NCBI GenBank assembly: GCA_021769295.1
Contig: JAETTD010000017.1
Span: 1-52,910, forward strand
Reading direction: 5' to 3'
Length of the DNA stretch: 52,910 nucleotides
Source: Bacillota bacterium
GTDB lineage: Bacteria; Bacillota; Clostridia; Peptostreptococcales; Anaerovoracaceae
The position numbers and the translations under genes were made by a program. Shown one piece after another: positions 7,875-16,097 of the stretch. How positions within the stretch are numbered: position 1 is the first letter of the stretch; each line of letters starts with the position of its first letter. The notes beneath the pieces are model-generated. The model saw only the letters and a program-made list of their open reading frames with translations. It searched no databases and had not been told where the DNA came from.

Positions 7875-8243
7875 CTATTTTTTCCAAAGTCCGTGAAGGT
7901 TGCACCATGCGTAAGTTTCGACCAGCTTGTCTCCCTCTGCAAGGGCAAATTCCACTACAGGCTTTTCGCCGGCTTTAAGTGTCTTTCTCTGAACTCCCTG
8001 TTCTGTTTCGATGGCAACCCAACCGATGTAATGTTCTTCTACCATAGGGTGTTCAACGTCTCCCACATTTACCTTAACCGTATTGCCGGAAACAGTTACT
8101 ACGGGAACGTGCTTTTCTGCAGCAGCGTCCACGGAACCTGCAACGATTTCCTTCATCTTCTCCCCGCAGCATACTACAGGAACTCCTGTCTCCTTTACAA
8201 ATTCAATAATATTGCCGCAATGTTCACAAACATAAAATTTCAT
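7875..8243 (-). CDS. dfx: Class I desulfoferrodoxin (superoxide reductase)
   Basis: The protein reduces superoxide to peroxide without making oxygen, a common oxygen defence in strict anaerobes. The N-terminal desulforedoxin domain has Cys6, Cys9, Cys25 and Cys26. The C-terminal SOR domain has EKHVP with His45, HPM with His65, His71, and CNLHGLW with Cys114 and His117, the complete His4Cys ligand set of the active iron. The length (122 residues) is typical. It lies 60 bp downstream of phoU, preceded by CAGGAGG and followed by its own terminator, so it may be co-transcribed with the pst operon or have its own promoter. Confidence 0.95.
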   Translation of the reverse strand: MKFYVCEHCGNIIEFVKETGVPVVCCGEKMKEIVAGSVDAAAEKHVPVVTVSGNTVKVNVGDVEHPMVEEHYIGWVAIETEQGVQRKTLKAGEKPVVEFALAEGDKLVETYAWCNLHGLWKK

Positions 8244-8303
8244 AAGATTACCTCCTGTTTTAAATTCATATCATATATAGATTATTCCCACTTATCTGCA
8301 ATC

Positions 8304-8945
8304 CTAAACAATATGACTGCCGCTGATGCTGTATGTCACCCATTCGGCTATGTTGGTGGCATGGTCGGCAATCCTCTCCAGATATTTGGCAATCATGAGC
8401 AAGTCGAGGTAAAGCTCTCCTTTTTGGGGGTTTTTGGCAATCATGAGAATCAAATCCTTTTTAACCTTATCAAAGTATTCATCTACAATATCATCATCGC
8501 CTATAACCTTCTCCGCCATTTGCAAATCTTTCTTTATAAAAGACTCTATTGCCTGATTTACCATACAGGCCGCAGCTTTTGCCATGGTATCAAGATTTTC
8601 CTCCTGAGGGAGTTCCTCTGCTTCCATGTATTCTAAGATTTCAACGATATCCTCCGCCTGGTCCCCTATCCTTTCCATGTCGGAAATCATCTTCAAGGCC
8701 GACGAAACGGTACGCAAATCCGTAGCCACTGGCTGTTGCCTCAGCAAAAGCCTCATGCACAGATTCTCTATGTCCTTTTCCTTTTGGTCTATCTGCTTCT
8801 CATACTCCAGCGTCTTTTCTGCCATTTCCATATCCGCCTCAAACAAAGCCTTCATGGCGCAGGCTATAGACGCCTCACACATATCGCCCATTTCAGCCAT
8901 TTCGGCGTTGAGCAGCTCAAGCTGTTTTCCAAAAGCATCCCTCAT
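8304..8945 (-). CDS. phoU: Phosphate signalling regulator PhoU
   Basis: PhoU links the Pst transporter to PhoR and phosphate homeostasis. The 213 residues form two repeats of a three-helix bundle. Family hallmarks are visible at DMERIGDQAEDI and AKYLERIADHATNIAEW, the E/D-x3-D/E-rich metal-binding patches. It is the last gene of pstSCAB-phoU, only 4 bp after pstB. Confidence 0.95.
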   Translation of the reverse strand: MRDAFGKQLELLNAEMAEMGDMCEASIACAMKALFEADMEMAEKTLEYEKQIDQKEKDIENLCMRLLLRQQPVATDLRTVSSALKMISDMERIGDQAEDIVEILEYMEAEELPQEENLDTMAKAAACMVNQAIESFIKKDLQMAEKVIGDDDIVDEYFDKVKKDLILMIAKNPQKGELYLDLLMIAKYLERIADHATNIAEWVTYSISGSHIV

Positions 8946-8949
8946 ATCA

Positions 8950-9699
8950 TCACCCGAACCTTCCCGTAATATAATCTTCTGTGCGCCTATCCTTAGGCAT
9001 CGAAAAAACCCTTTCCGTCTTGTCGTACTCTATTATTTCACCTGTGAGGAAAAAGGCCGTTCTGTCCGAAATTCTTGCAGCCTGCTGCATGTTGTGAGTC
9101 ACAACCACGATTGTGTATTCGTCCTTAAGCTCTGACACCAAGTCTTCGATTTTTGATGTTGAAGCCGGGTCAAGGGCGGAAGTCGGTTCATCCATGAGCA
9201 AAACCTCCGGCTTAACGGCTAAGGCCCTTGCTATGCAGAGCCTCTGCTGCTGGCCTCCCGATAGACCCAGCGCACTCTCTTTGAGCCTGTCTTTCAAATC
9301 ATCCCATATGGCCGCCGCCCTTAAAGAGTTTTCCACTATCTCATCAAGGTCGGCTTTGGCTCTTACACCGTGGGTTCTGGGACCATAGGCAATGTTATCA
9401 TATACGCTCATGGGAAAAGGATTGGCCTTTTGGAACACCATGCCCACACGCTTGCGCAAATCGTTGACTTCCACGCTTCTGTAAATATCTCGCCCGTCAA
9501 GCAAAACCCTGCCGGTTATTTTGCAGCCTTCGACCAAATCGTTCATCCTGTTAAAAGTTTTTAAAAGAGTCGATTTGCCGCATCCCGACGGTCCTATAAA
9601 GGCTGTTATTTCCTTTTCCTTAATGTTTATATCTATATTTTTCAAGGCTTTAAACCGGTCGTAATATAAATTAAGATTTTTTGTCACCAGCTTATCCAT
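8950..9699 (-). CDS. pstB: Phosphate ABC transporter ATP-binding protein
   Basis: The 249-residue ATPase energises phosphate uptake through PstCA. Walker A is GPSGCGKST, the Q-loop region is [16 protein letters not shown] (a PstB hallmark), the signature is LSGGQQQR, and Walker B is [13 protein letters not shown] followed by the switch His in VVTHNMQQA. Its start directly follows the pstA stop. Confidence 0.97.
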   Translation of the reverse strand: MDKLVTKNLNLYYDRFKALKNIDINIKEKEITAFIGPSGCGKSTLLKTFNRMNDLVEGCKITGRVLLDGRDIYRSVEVNDLRKRVGMVFQKANPFPMSVYDNIAYGPRTHGVRAKADLDEIVENSLRAAAIWDDLKDRLKESALGLSGGQQQRLCIARALAVKPEVLLMDEPTSALDPASTSKIEDLVSELKDEYTIVVVTHNMQQAARISDRTAFFLTGEIIEYDKTERVFSMPKDRRTEDYITGRFG

Positions 9700-10557
9700 T
9701 TAACCACCCCTTTTTACGTTTGTAAATCTGCCCGCCACATGCTTCGAAAGCGAATTTATGCCTATTACAAGTACAAGCAGCACTACAGCGGTGGCATAAG
9801 CCTGTTCCTCATACAACCCTTCCGTCAGCAGGGCATACATGTGCACCGACAAGGTTCTGGTGGATGCGAAAAGACTGTCCGGCACTGCAGGGTTGGTTCC
9901 CGCCGTAAAGATAAGCGCCGCCGATTCTCCTACAATTCTTCCTATGGCCAAAATTATCCCTCCTGCGATTCCCGGCATGGCAGGAGGAATTATTATCCTG
10001 AAAACCGTCCTGAGTTTACCTGCCCCGAGGCCGAAGCTTCCCTCTCTGTAAGAATCGGGGACGGACATCAGTGCTTCTTCGGTCGTTCTCATGATAAGCG
10101 GCAAAATCATCACCGCAAGGGTAATGGCACCCGAAAGCAGGGTATATCCCCACTTTAAGGTAATCACAAAGAGAATATAGCCAAACAGCCCGTATACTAT
10201 GGACGGAATGGCCGCCAAGGTTTCTGCCGCAGTCCTTATAACCTTAACGAATTTATTTCCCCTCTTTGCATATTCCACCAGATATATGGCTGCAAATACT
10301 CCTATGGGTACGGCAAGCGTCAGAGACAGAAATGTCATTATTGCAGTATTGATTATGGCCGGCATCATTGAAACATTCTGGCTCGTATATCTCCAGTCAA
10401 AAAGTCCCTTCATAGTCAGATTGGGAATTCCATGATACAGAATATATCCAATCATTGATACAAGTATAATGGCTGTGACCGCAGCGCTTCCTGTGACTAT
10501 CAGACGAACAAGCAGCGAGAAGGGCTTCCGGGAGCGGCTTTGCCTTTTATATTTCAA
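9700..10557 (-). CDS. pstA: Phosphate ABC transporter permease PstA
   Basis: The 285-residue membrane protein has six predicted transmembrane segments. Its MetI-like region contains SFGLGAGKLRTVFRIIIPPA, the cytoplasmic loop contacting PstB. It forms the phosphate channel with PstC. It lies 3 bp after pstC and abuts pstB. Confidence 0.95.
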   Translation of the reverse strand: MKYKRQSRSRKPFSLLVRLIVTGSAAVTAIILVSMIGYILYHGIPNLTMKGLFDWRYTSQNVSMMPAIINTAIMTFLSLTLAVPIGVFAAIYLVEYAKRGNKFVKVIRTAAETLAAIPSIVYGLFGYILFVITLKWGYTLLSGAITLAVMILPLIMRTTEEALMSVPDSYREGSFGLGAGKLRTVFRIIIPPAMPGIAGGIILAIGRIVGESAALIFTAGTNPAVPDSLFASTRTLSVHMYALLTEGLYEEQAYATAVVLLVLVIGINSLSKHVAGRFTNVKRGG

Positions 10558-10560
10558 TCC

Positions 10561-11409
10561 TTATCCCTCCCTTTTTAGCATCGAAAATGAAAGGTTTATT
10601 ATAAGTATAAATACAAACAGCACAACGGCGGTTGCTATCAGTGCATTGCGATGAAGACCCTCACCGGCATACCCCATTTCGAGGACTATATTGGCAGTCA
10701 TGGTTCTGACTCCCGACATCAGAGATGTCGGAACAGCCGCCTGATTGCCGGCCACCATAACCACAGCCATGGTTTCACCTATGGCCCTCCCTATTCCCAA
10801 AATCACCCCGGCAAGGATGCCGGACTTTGCGGCAGGAATCACCGTAAAAAACACGCTTCGCTCGTGAGTAGCTCCAAGCGCCAGAGAGCCTTCATAGTAA
10901 CTTTCGGGGACCGCCCTAAGTGCGGATTCGGCCACACTTATAACCGTCGGCAAAATCATTATAGCCAGCAGCACGGAAGCTGTAAGCACACTCTTCCCGC
11001 TGCCGCCGATTACGTTTTGCATGAGAGGTACTATAACCATAAGACCGAAAAAGCCATACACGATTGACGGTATGCCTGCCAGCAGTTCCACCGCGGGTTT
11101 AAAAATCTTATATAGCCCCCTCGGACAGAACCTTGCCATGAAGACTGCGCAGAGAACTCCCACGGGCACACCCAAAACCATGGCTCCTGCCGTAACATAT
11201 ATGCTGCCTACTATCATGGGAAATATTCCGAACTCCCCTTCCGTGGGTTTCCATGTGCTTCCAAGCAAAAAATCCCCCAAGCCTATCTCTCTTATGGCGG
11301 GAACGCCTTTATACACAAGAAATATGCATATTATGGCCACAGCTACGGTCGATGCAGCGGCAGACATGGCGAATATAAACTTCATTATCCGTTCACTGTA
11401 ATTCTTCAT
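10561..11409 (-). CDS. pstC: Phosphate ABC transporter permease PstC
   Basis: The 282-residue permease has the PstC pattern: an N-terminal membrane helix, GIPSIVYGFFGLMVIVPL, and the ATPase-contacting loop SLALGATHERSVFFTVIPAA followed by GRAIGETMAVVMVAGN. It starts 1 bp after the pstS stop codon and so is tightly coupled to it. Confidence 0.95.
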   Translation of the reverse strand: MKNYSERIMKFIFAMSAAASTVAVAIICIFLVYKGVPAIREIGLGDFLLGSTWKPTEGEFGIFPMIVGSIYVTAGAMVLGVPVGVLCAVFMARFCPRGLYKIFKPAVELLAGIPSIVYGFFGLMVIVPLMQNVIGGSGKSVLTASVLLAIMILPTVISVAESALRAVPESYYEGSLALGATHERSVFFTVIPAAKSGILAGVILGIGRAIGETMAVVMVAGNQAAVPTSLMSGVRTMTANIVLEMGYAGEGLHRNALIATAVVLFVFILIINLSFSMLKREG

Positions 11410-11410
11410 T

Positions 11411-12244
11411 TCACGATTTCCATGCCTTTCTTTTTCCCGTAAATATTTGTCTTACTTCCTCTGTGCTGAGGCCGTCCGTGGTGTTTTGGAGGTTTACTAT
11501 CACGACGATTCCGTCAAGGGCAACGGTGGTTTCCCTTGCGCCCTTTAATCTCTCTTCCTCTTTCAGTTCTCTTGATGATATTCCCAAATCACATGCGCCC
11601 TCGATTGTTGAAGTTATTCCTGCACCGGAGCCTGTCTGCTGAATTTCTATTTCCACATCGGGATAAATCTTCTTATACTCATCTGCAATGACATCTATAA
11701 GCGGCGCAACGGAGGTGGAACCCGCAATTACGATTCTGCCTTCCATGTCTTCTTTTATATGGTACTCCTGCCCTTGGGCAAAGGGTACATATCCTTGCCC
11801 TTCTATGATTTCTGCGCCTTGGCTGCTCATAATATATTGAACAAAATCTTCCGCCTGTCTGCTGAGAGCTCCGGTATCTATGATATTAAATGTCCTTATC
11901 AGAGGATATGTTCGGTTCTTTATGTTTTCTGCCGTAGGCTTGATTCCGTCTATGCTGAGAGCCTTGACGTTGTCGCTTAAGGTGCCGAGGGATGCATATC
12001 CTATGGCGTTTTTGTCCACCGAAACCGACTTTATCACCACAAAGGTGGATGATGTTATTTCGGAAGTCATGACGGTATTGTCCGTTCCGTCCTTTTTTAT
12101 TCCCGTAAGCTCTGTAAACGCATCCCTTGTTCCGGAGCCTGCTTCTCTTGAAATCACGTTTATCCTGTCATCTTGCCTGGCGGCACACCCTGCCTGAAGC
12201 ACCGCCAAGATCAGCGTCAAAATCAAAACCGCTGCCTTTTTCAT
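11411..12244 (-). CDS. pstS: Phosphate-binding lipoprotein PstS
   Basis: This is the extracytoplasmic phosphate receptor of the Pst system. The signal peptide ends in the lipobox LQAGC, giving a lipid-anchored cysteine near residue 22. SREAGSGTRDAF and a second copy of the anion-binding pattern, IAGSTSVAP, are typical of the PBP-like family. The mature protein shows two halves in unusual order relative to the textbook PstS, with the SREAGSGTR block coming before the IAGSTSVAP block. The start at 12244 follows GAGGGAGA; longer upstream reading frames run through repeat copy A and are not credible. Confidence 0.88.
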   Translation of the reverse strand: MKKAAVLILTLILAVLQAGCAARQDDRINVISREAGSGTRDAFTELTGIKKDGTDNTVMTSEITSSTFVVIKSVSVDKNAIGYASLGTLSDNVKALSIDGIKPTAENIKNRTYPLIRTFNIIDTGALSRQAEDFVQYIMSSQGAEIIEGQGYVPFAQGQEYHIKEDMEGRIVIAGSTSVAPLIDVIADEYKKIYPDVEIEIQQTGSGAGITSTIEGACDLGISSRELKEEERLKGARETTVALDGIVVIVNLQNTTDGLSTEEVRQIFTGKRKAWKS

Positions 12245-12298
12245 CGCTCTCCCTCTCTTGAAATCCTTATACTTTAATTTTTCACCTTTTTTCGGCGT

Positions 12299-12328
12299 AG
12301 TATACAACACTTTTATTAAGTTTATGAA
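12299..12328 (-). promoter_or_regulatory. Candidate pst operon promoter
   Basis: On the minus strand TTCATA (12328-12323), an 18-nt spacer and TATACT (12304-12299) lie 55 bp before pstS. The -35 is poor, as expected if an activator such as PhoP is needed. TTAATA- and TTCATA-like hexamers are nearby, but I cannot show a proper Pho box. Confidence 0.35.
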
Positions 12329-12375
12329 ATTGCTGCTCGTCAATATTCTCTCGGGTGAGCGGTATGAGGCGGCGG

Positions 12376-12579
12376 CGGTATACATATTTTGGGTTTTTGT
12401 ATACTTTGTACCCGGTTTTTGCTCATGTGTATACCTCCGGTATACCTTTTCGGCGGTTTCGTATACTTTGTACCCAGACTTGCCTCGAAATGTATACTCA
12501 AGTAGACTCAAGGCCCACTTTTGGCTCGAAAGGTAGACTCGACGAGACCACTTTAGGCTGGAATCCACGCACGAAAAAA
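12376..12579 (+). repeat. GTATAC repeat family, copy A
   Basis: The core runs from CGGTATACATATTTTGGG to TATACTTTGTACCC (12475). It contains the palindrome GTATACC-TCC-GGTATAC and two direct copies of GTATACTTTGTACCC. A diverged right part ends in CCACGCACGAAAAAAGG against the terminator stem. It lies between pstS (upstream side) and the 3' end of the TetM-like gene. Copies: 7499 (E), 12376 (A), 26096 (B), 32548 (C), 50355 (D). Confidence 0.85.
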
Positions 12580-12603
12580 GGACCGTTGCTACGGTCCTTT
12601 TTT
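12574..12603. terminator. Terminator of the TetM-like gene
   Basis: GGACCGT (12580-12586), loop TGCT, ACGGTCC (12591-12597), flanked by A6 on the left and T6 on the right, so it can work in both directions. It sits 11 bp beyond the minus-strand stop at 12614. Confidence 0.88.
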
Positions 12604-12613
12604 ACAGTTATGT

Positions 12614-15271
12614 TTAAAGCAATTTAGTGAAAGGATTATTCTTTGATTTCTGCTGCCTGCTCAGTTTCTGCCTTATTTCCTCTGAGGTGTCGGTAAGTTC
12701 TGCGTAGAATTCTCTTGCAGACATCCTTCCTGCTCCGTCTCCCATTGCCGACATCTGAACCGCCATGTCAGAGGTTACAACGGTTATGTCATATTTTCTT
12801 CCCATGTCATAAGCCATGTTCTCAATAAAGCTGTCAGCAGTTTCCGCTTCTTTGGTATATACTATTTTCATTCCGTCCCTGTCGATTTTTGTGCCTGCAT
12901 TGCCGCTTACTTTGTAGCCGTCAAATACAACGGTCATGTTTATCTTTTTATATGCACGGTAGTTGTCCAGAATTTCCGTAAGAGCGTCTATTGCCGAATC
13001 TATATTGACGGCAGCCAGCGCTTTCAGGTTTTCCCATGCAAAGATTATATTGTACCCGTCAATTATAAAATATTTCTCTCGCTTTGCTCCGCCTTTCTTT
13101 ATCAACGGAGGCAAAACCGCCTGCTCCGGCTTGCCTGTATTATGAGTCCTTTTGCTCGCATTCTCCCTTCGCAGAGCTTCGTCTCTCTTGCTCTTTCCGT
13201 AAGTTCTCAGAAATATCTCTTCAAGCTCTTTGGCACCGGCCGTCACCGGAGATTTTTTCTCCGCTTGCGCAAAGACAGGTTCATCACGCCGCAGCGAGCC
13301 TTCTTCGGTCAGCTTGTACCCGCTTTCCACATCGGCATATTCGTCTACTTCATCCCAGCTTACGTATATTGCGCCGCCCTGCTTGCAGAATACCGAGCCC
13401 GCAGGATTTTCCAAATCCCTTTCCCAGTCGTACCCTGCCGAAGAAATGACCTCCTCCGGGTTGTGACATTCATCGTACCCGGCAAAAGACAAGGTAATCT
13501 GTCCTTTTCCTTTGGTATATGCAGCGATTTCCTGCTGATAATCCTGCACCGATGCCGCAGGAGCCGTTCCCTCAATCAATGAACTGTCGTTTCTGCAAAG
13601 CTGAGGCATATCGCATTTACCTCCGAATCTTTGCATATCGGAAAGGACTCTGCCTACGTTCTCATTGGGCACTCGTATTTTAAATTTGCAGACAGGCTCC
13701 AGCAATATATTGCGGGCTTTGCCAAGGCCCTGTCTCACGGCACGATATGTAGCCTGTCTGAAATCTCCACCTTCGGTATGCTTAACATGAGCTTTTCCTG
13801 CAATTATTGAAATTCTTACATCTGTAATCGGTGAACCCGTGAGTATACCTACATGTTCCCTTTCCTTAAGGTGGGTCATGATAAGCCTCTGCCAGTTCTT
13901 ATCAAGCTTGTCTTCGCTCACCATGGTGTCATAGACAATACCGCTGCCTCGAGGAAGAGGTTCGAGTAAAAGATGAACTTCCGCATAGTGTTTAAGCGGC
14001 TCAAAATGGCCTATTCCGATTACCGGCGAAGCTATGGTTTCTTTGTAAATTACGCTTCCCTCTCCAAAACTTACGTCGAGGTCGAACCTTTCTTTTATAA
14101 TATTTTGAAGTATCTCAAGTTCCAGCCTCCCCATGACGCTGACTTGAATTTCTTTGAGCTGTTCTTTCCATGTTATATTGAGGCTCGGGTCTTCTTCTGC
14201 AAGCTGCCTCAATTTTTGCAAGGCTGTGGCCGGATCTGTCCCTTGTGGCAAAATCATTTTATAATTAAGCGCGGGCTCAATCATCGTATGTACCTGTTTC
14301 GAAAGCCTTTCGCTTCCAAGCCCTTCTCCTGCGTAAGTGCGGGAAAGCCCCGTTACCGCACATACCGAGCCTGCCTTCACTTCAGCCGCAGTCTCAAAAG
14401 TCCTGCCGGAGAAAAGTCTTATTTGCTCTGCCTTTTCCTCCCAGTCGGCATCTGATATAAGCATCTTGCTTTTCAGGCTTCCTCCGGTTATTTTCATATG
14501 CGTCTGTCTGACCCCCTGCTTGTCTCTCGTTATCTTGTATACTCTCGCTCCGAATTCGGATGGGTATTGGGGCGCTTCGGTATATTTTTCGATGGTATTT
14601 AAAAGGTCTTCTACGCCCTCCACTTTAAGCGCAGAGCCAACGCATACGGGAAACATTTCTCTAATCCTGATCGCATTTGTGATGCTTTCGGCTTCTACGG
14701 TTCCTGTTCCGAGATATTCTTCCATGAGAGATTCGCTGCACATGGCGATCTCTTCAAAATCCACGGCTTGAGCATTTTCAAATCGAACAAATCCACCGCC
14801 CAGATGTTCATTGAGATTTTCCATAATGGAAAGCCTGTCCGTATCAGGTCTGTCCATTTTATTGACGAATACAAAGGTCGGTATGCCGTAAGCTTGCAAA
14901 AGTTTCCACAAAGTGGCAGTATGTCCCTGCACTCCGTCAGTTCCGCTTATGATAAGGAGGGCATAATCCAGAACCTGCAGGGTTCGCTCTGCCTCGGCAC
15001 TGAAATCCGCATGGCCCGGAGTGTCCAAAAGGGTAAAGCTCTTATCGTTCCACAAAAATCTCGCTTCTTTGGAAAAGACGGTTATCCCTCTGTCTTGCTC
15101 GACCCTGTCGGTGTCCAAAAAAGCTGTCTTATGGTCCACTCTTCCAAGCTTTCTTATGGCTCCGGCAAGGTATAGCATGGCCTCTGACAGGGTTGTCTTT
15201 CCCGCGTCAACATGGGCGAGAACGCCGATACATATATGCTGTTTTGGCCTGTTTTCTGATGTTTTGCTCAT
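12614..15271 (-). CDS. TetM/TetO-like translation GTPase fused to a C-terminal YacP-type NYN domain
   Basis: The N-terminal ~670 residues resemble EF-G-like ribosomal protection GTPases: G1 AHVDAGKTT, RGITV, G3 DTPGHADF, G4 NKMDRPD, then EF-G domains II-V. From about residue 730 to 860 there is a second domain, starting YFIIDGYNIIFAWE and containing VVFDGYKVSG and ITVVTSDMAVQ, characteristic of the NYN/YacP (Rae1-like) PIN-fold endoribonucleases that cleave mRNA at the ribosome. A Lys-rich tail follows. Housekeeping ribosome rescue, quality control or drug protection are all possible; resistance cannot be concluded from sequence. The ATG at 15271 follows AAAGGGGC. Confidence 0.85.
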   Translation of the reverse strand: MSKTSENRPKQHICIGVLAHVDAGKTTLSEAMLYLAGAIRKLGRVDHKTAFLDTDRVEQDRGITVFSKEARFLWNDKSFTLLDTPGHADFSAEAERTLQVLDYALLIISGTDGVQGHTATLWKLLQAYGIPTFVFVNKMDRPDTDRLSIMENLNEHLGGGFVRFENAQAVDFEEIAMCSESLMEEYLGTGTVEAESITNAIRIREMFPVCVGSALKVEGVEDLLNTIEKYTEAPQYPSEFGARVYKITRDKQGVRQTHMKITGGSLKSKMLISDADWEEKAEQIRLFSGRTFETAAEVKAGSVCAVTGLSRTYAGEGLGSERLSKQVHTMIEPALNYKMILPQGTDPATALQKLRQLAEEDPSLNITWKEQLKEIQVSVMGRLELEILQNIIKERFDLDVSFGEGSVIYKETIASPVIGIGHFEPLKHYAEVHLLLEPLPRGSGIVYDTMVSEDKLDKNWQRLIMTHLKEREHVGILTGSPITDVRISIIAGKAHVKHTEGGDFRQATYRAVRQGLGKARNILLEPVCKFKIRVPNENVGRVLSDMQRFGGKCDMPQLCRNDSSLIEGTAPAASVQDYQQEIAAYTKGKGQITLSFAGYDECHNPEEVISSAGYDWERDLENPAGSVFCKQGGAIYVSWDEVDEYADVESGYKLTEEGSLRRDEPVFAQAEKKSPVTAGAKELEEIFLRTYGKSKRDEALRRENASKRTHNTGKPEQAVLPPLIKKGGAKREKYFIIDGYNIIFAWENLKALAAVNIDSAIDALTEILDNYRAYKKINMTVVFDGYKVSGNAGTKIDRDGMKIVYTKEAETADSFIENMAYDMGRKYDITVVTSDMAVQMSAMGDGAGRMSAREFYAELTDTSEEIRQKLSRQQKSKNNPFTKLL

Positions 15272-15315
15272 CAAAAATGCCCCTTTCTGCCATTTATGAT
15301 AATATATTCATTGTT

Positions 15316-15610
15316 TTATGCTTCTTCCTGAAGCCACTGCTTAAATTTTTCCTGCAATATACTTTTGTCTGGCAAATATAATTTATATTCTTTTGCATAT
15401 ATATTTACATCCTGAGGCAAAGTCAATTCCACCAATGCCTCATCGCTGTCTTTACAAAGTAAAGTTCCGACAGTAGGATTTTCTTCATTGAAAGTAAAGC
15501 TCTTCTGACAAATCCCAAACAAAAGCCTTTTCCATTACTCTTTTTTCTCTGCTCATTGACAGTACTTGATAATGCCGCCATGAAAGCCTAAATGGAATTC
15601 CTGCTATCAT
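15316..15610 (-). pseudogene. Remnant of a YhcG-type (DUF1016) PDDEXK nuclease
   Basis: Three pieces of a YhcG-family protein can be read in order but in different frames. From the ATG at 15610: GIPFRLSWRHYQVL (DUF1016 N-terminal motif). In another frame: NGKGFC, the start of the nuclease domain. Then NPTVGTLLCKDSDEALVEL with EYKLYLPDKSILQEKFKQWL, the C-terminus, ending at 15316. The intervening catalytic core is deleted, so the gene is dead. Intact family members are about 340-380 residues long. YhcG genes often travel with restriction-modification islands, of which nothing else remains here. The repeat element R1 starts about 25 bp beyond. Confidence 0.7.
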
Positions 15611-15633
15611 CAAATGAAACTGCGGTGATGCAG

Positions 15634-15965
15634 ACGGCTGACGGGCGGCGAGTCAGCAAGCGGCGAGACTGCCGTAAACCTTAAAAATTTTTTGAATTAC
15701 GGCATTTTGACCGCAGTGATAGGACTCAAATTGCCGTAAAGTTCGCAATTTCTTGTAAATACGGCATTTTATAAGCTGTAGGAAGGGTAAAACTGCCGTA
15801 AATTTGAAAATTTTCTTAGTTTCCGGCATTTTGGCGGAAACTAAGGTGGCAAAAGTACCGCAGAAGGGAGATTTTCTTAAATTTGCGGCACTTTGCAATT
15901 CGGGCTGTTGCGGCTGCACCATTTCAGCCGACTTTTCAGTTGGCTGTGCGACGGCCTTATTTTAT
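15634..15965 (+). repeat. Repeat element R1: four 62-bp hairpin units, left end missing
   Basis: Units lie at 15667-15729, 15730-15791, 15792-15853 and 15854-15915, each of the form TGCCGTAAA...AATTT.TT...ACGGCATTTT and able to fold into a hairpin. The right end carries a terminal inverted repeat (ACTTTTCAGTTGGCTGTGCG). Compared with R2 and R3 it lacks the left inverted repeat and the ~50-bp GTGATTTCAC module. It lies beyond the 3' end of the minus-strand gene ending at 16098. The remaining gap to 16097 shows only the palindrome ATTATAGCTATAAT at 16067-16080. Confidence 0.85.
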
Positions 15966-16097
15966 AAAGTCTTTGTTTTTAATGAATATTCAAACAACTT
16001 TCCTTTATTGTATCTGTATCTATCGTCATATCTCATCGCTCCCTTTTGTATTTATAGCATATACAAATTATAGCTATAATACAACCTATTTTTAACT

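Noticed and set aside
11411-12568. Longer pstS reading frame starting at 12568
   Set aside because: The extra 108 codons run through GTATAC copy A and the promoter region; the lipoprotein signal peptide starts at 12244.
12614-15271. Calling this gene a tetracycline resistance determinant
   Set aside because: It resembles ribosomal protection proteins, but the C-terminal NYN domain and the chromosomal setting do not support a named resistance gene.
15653-15922. 89-codon minus-strand open frame across R1
   Set aside because: It lies wholly inside the hairpin units, is not kept open in R2 or R3 and has no family resemblance.
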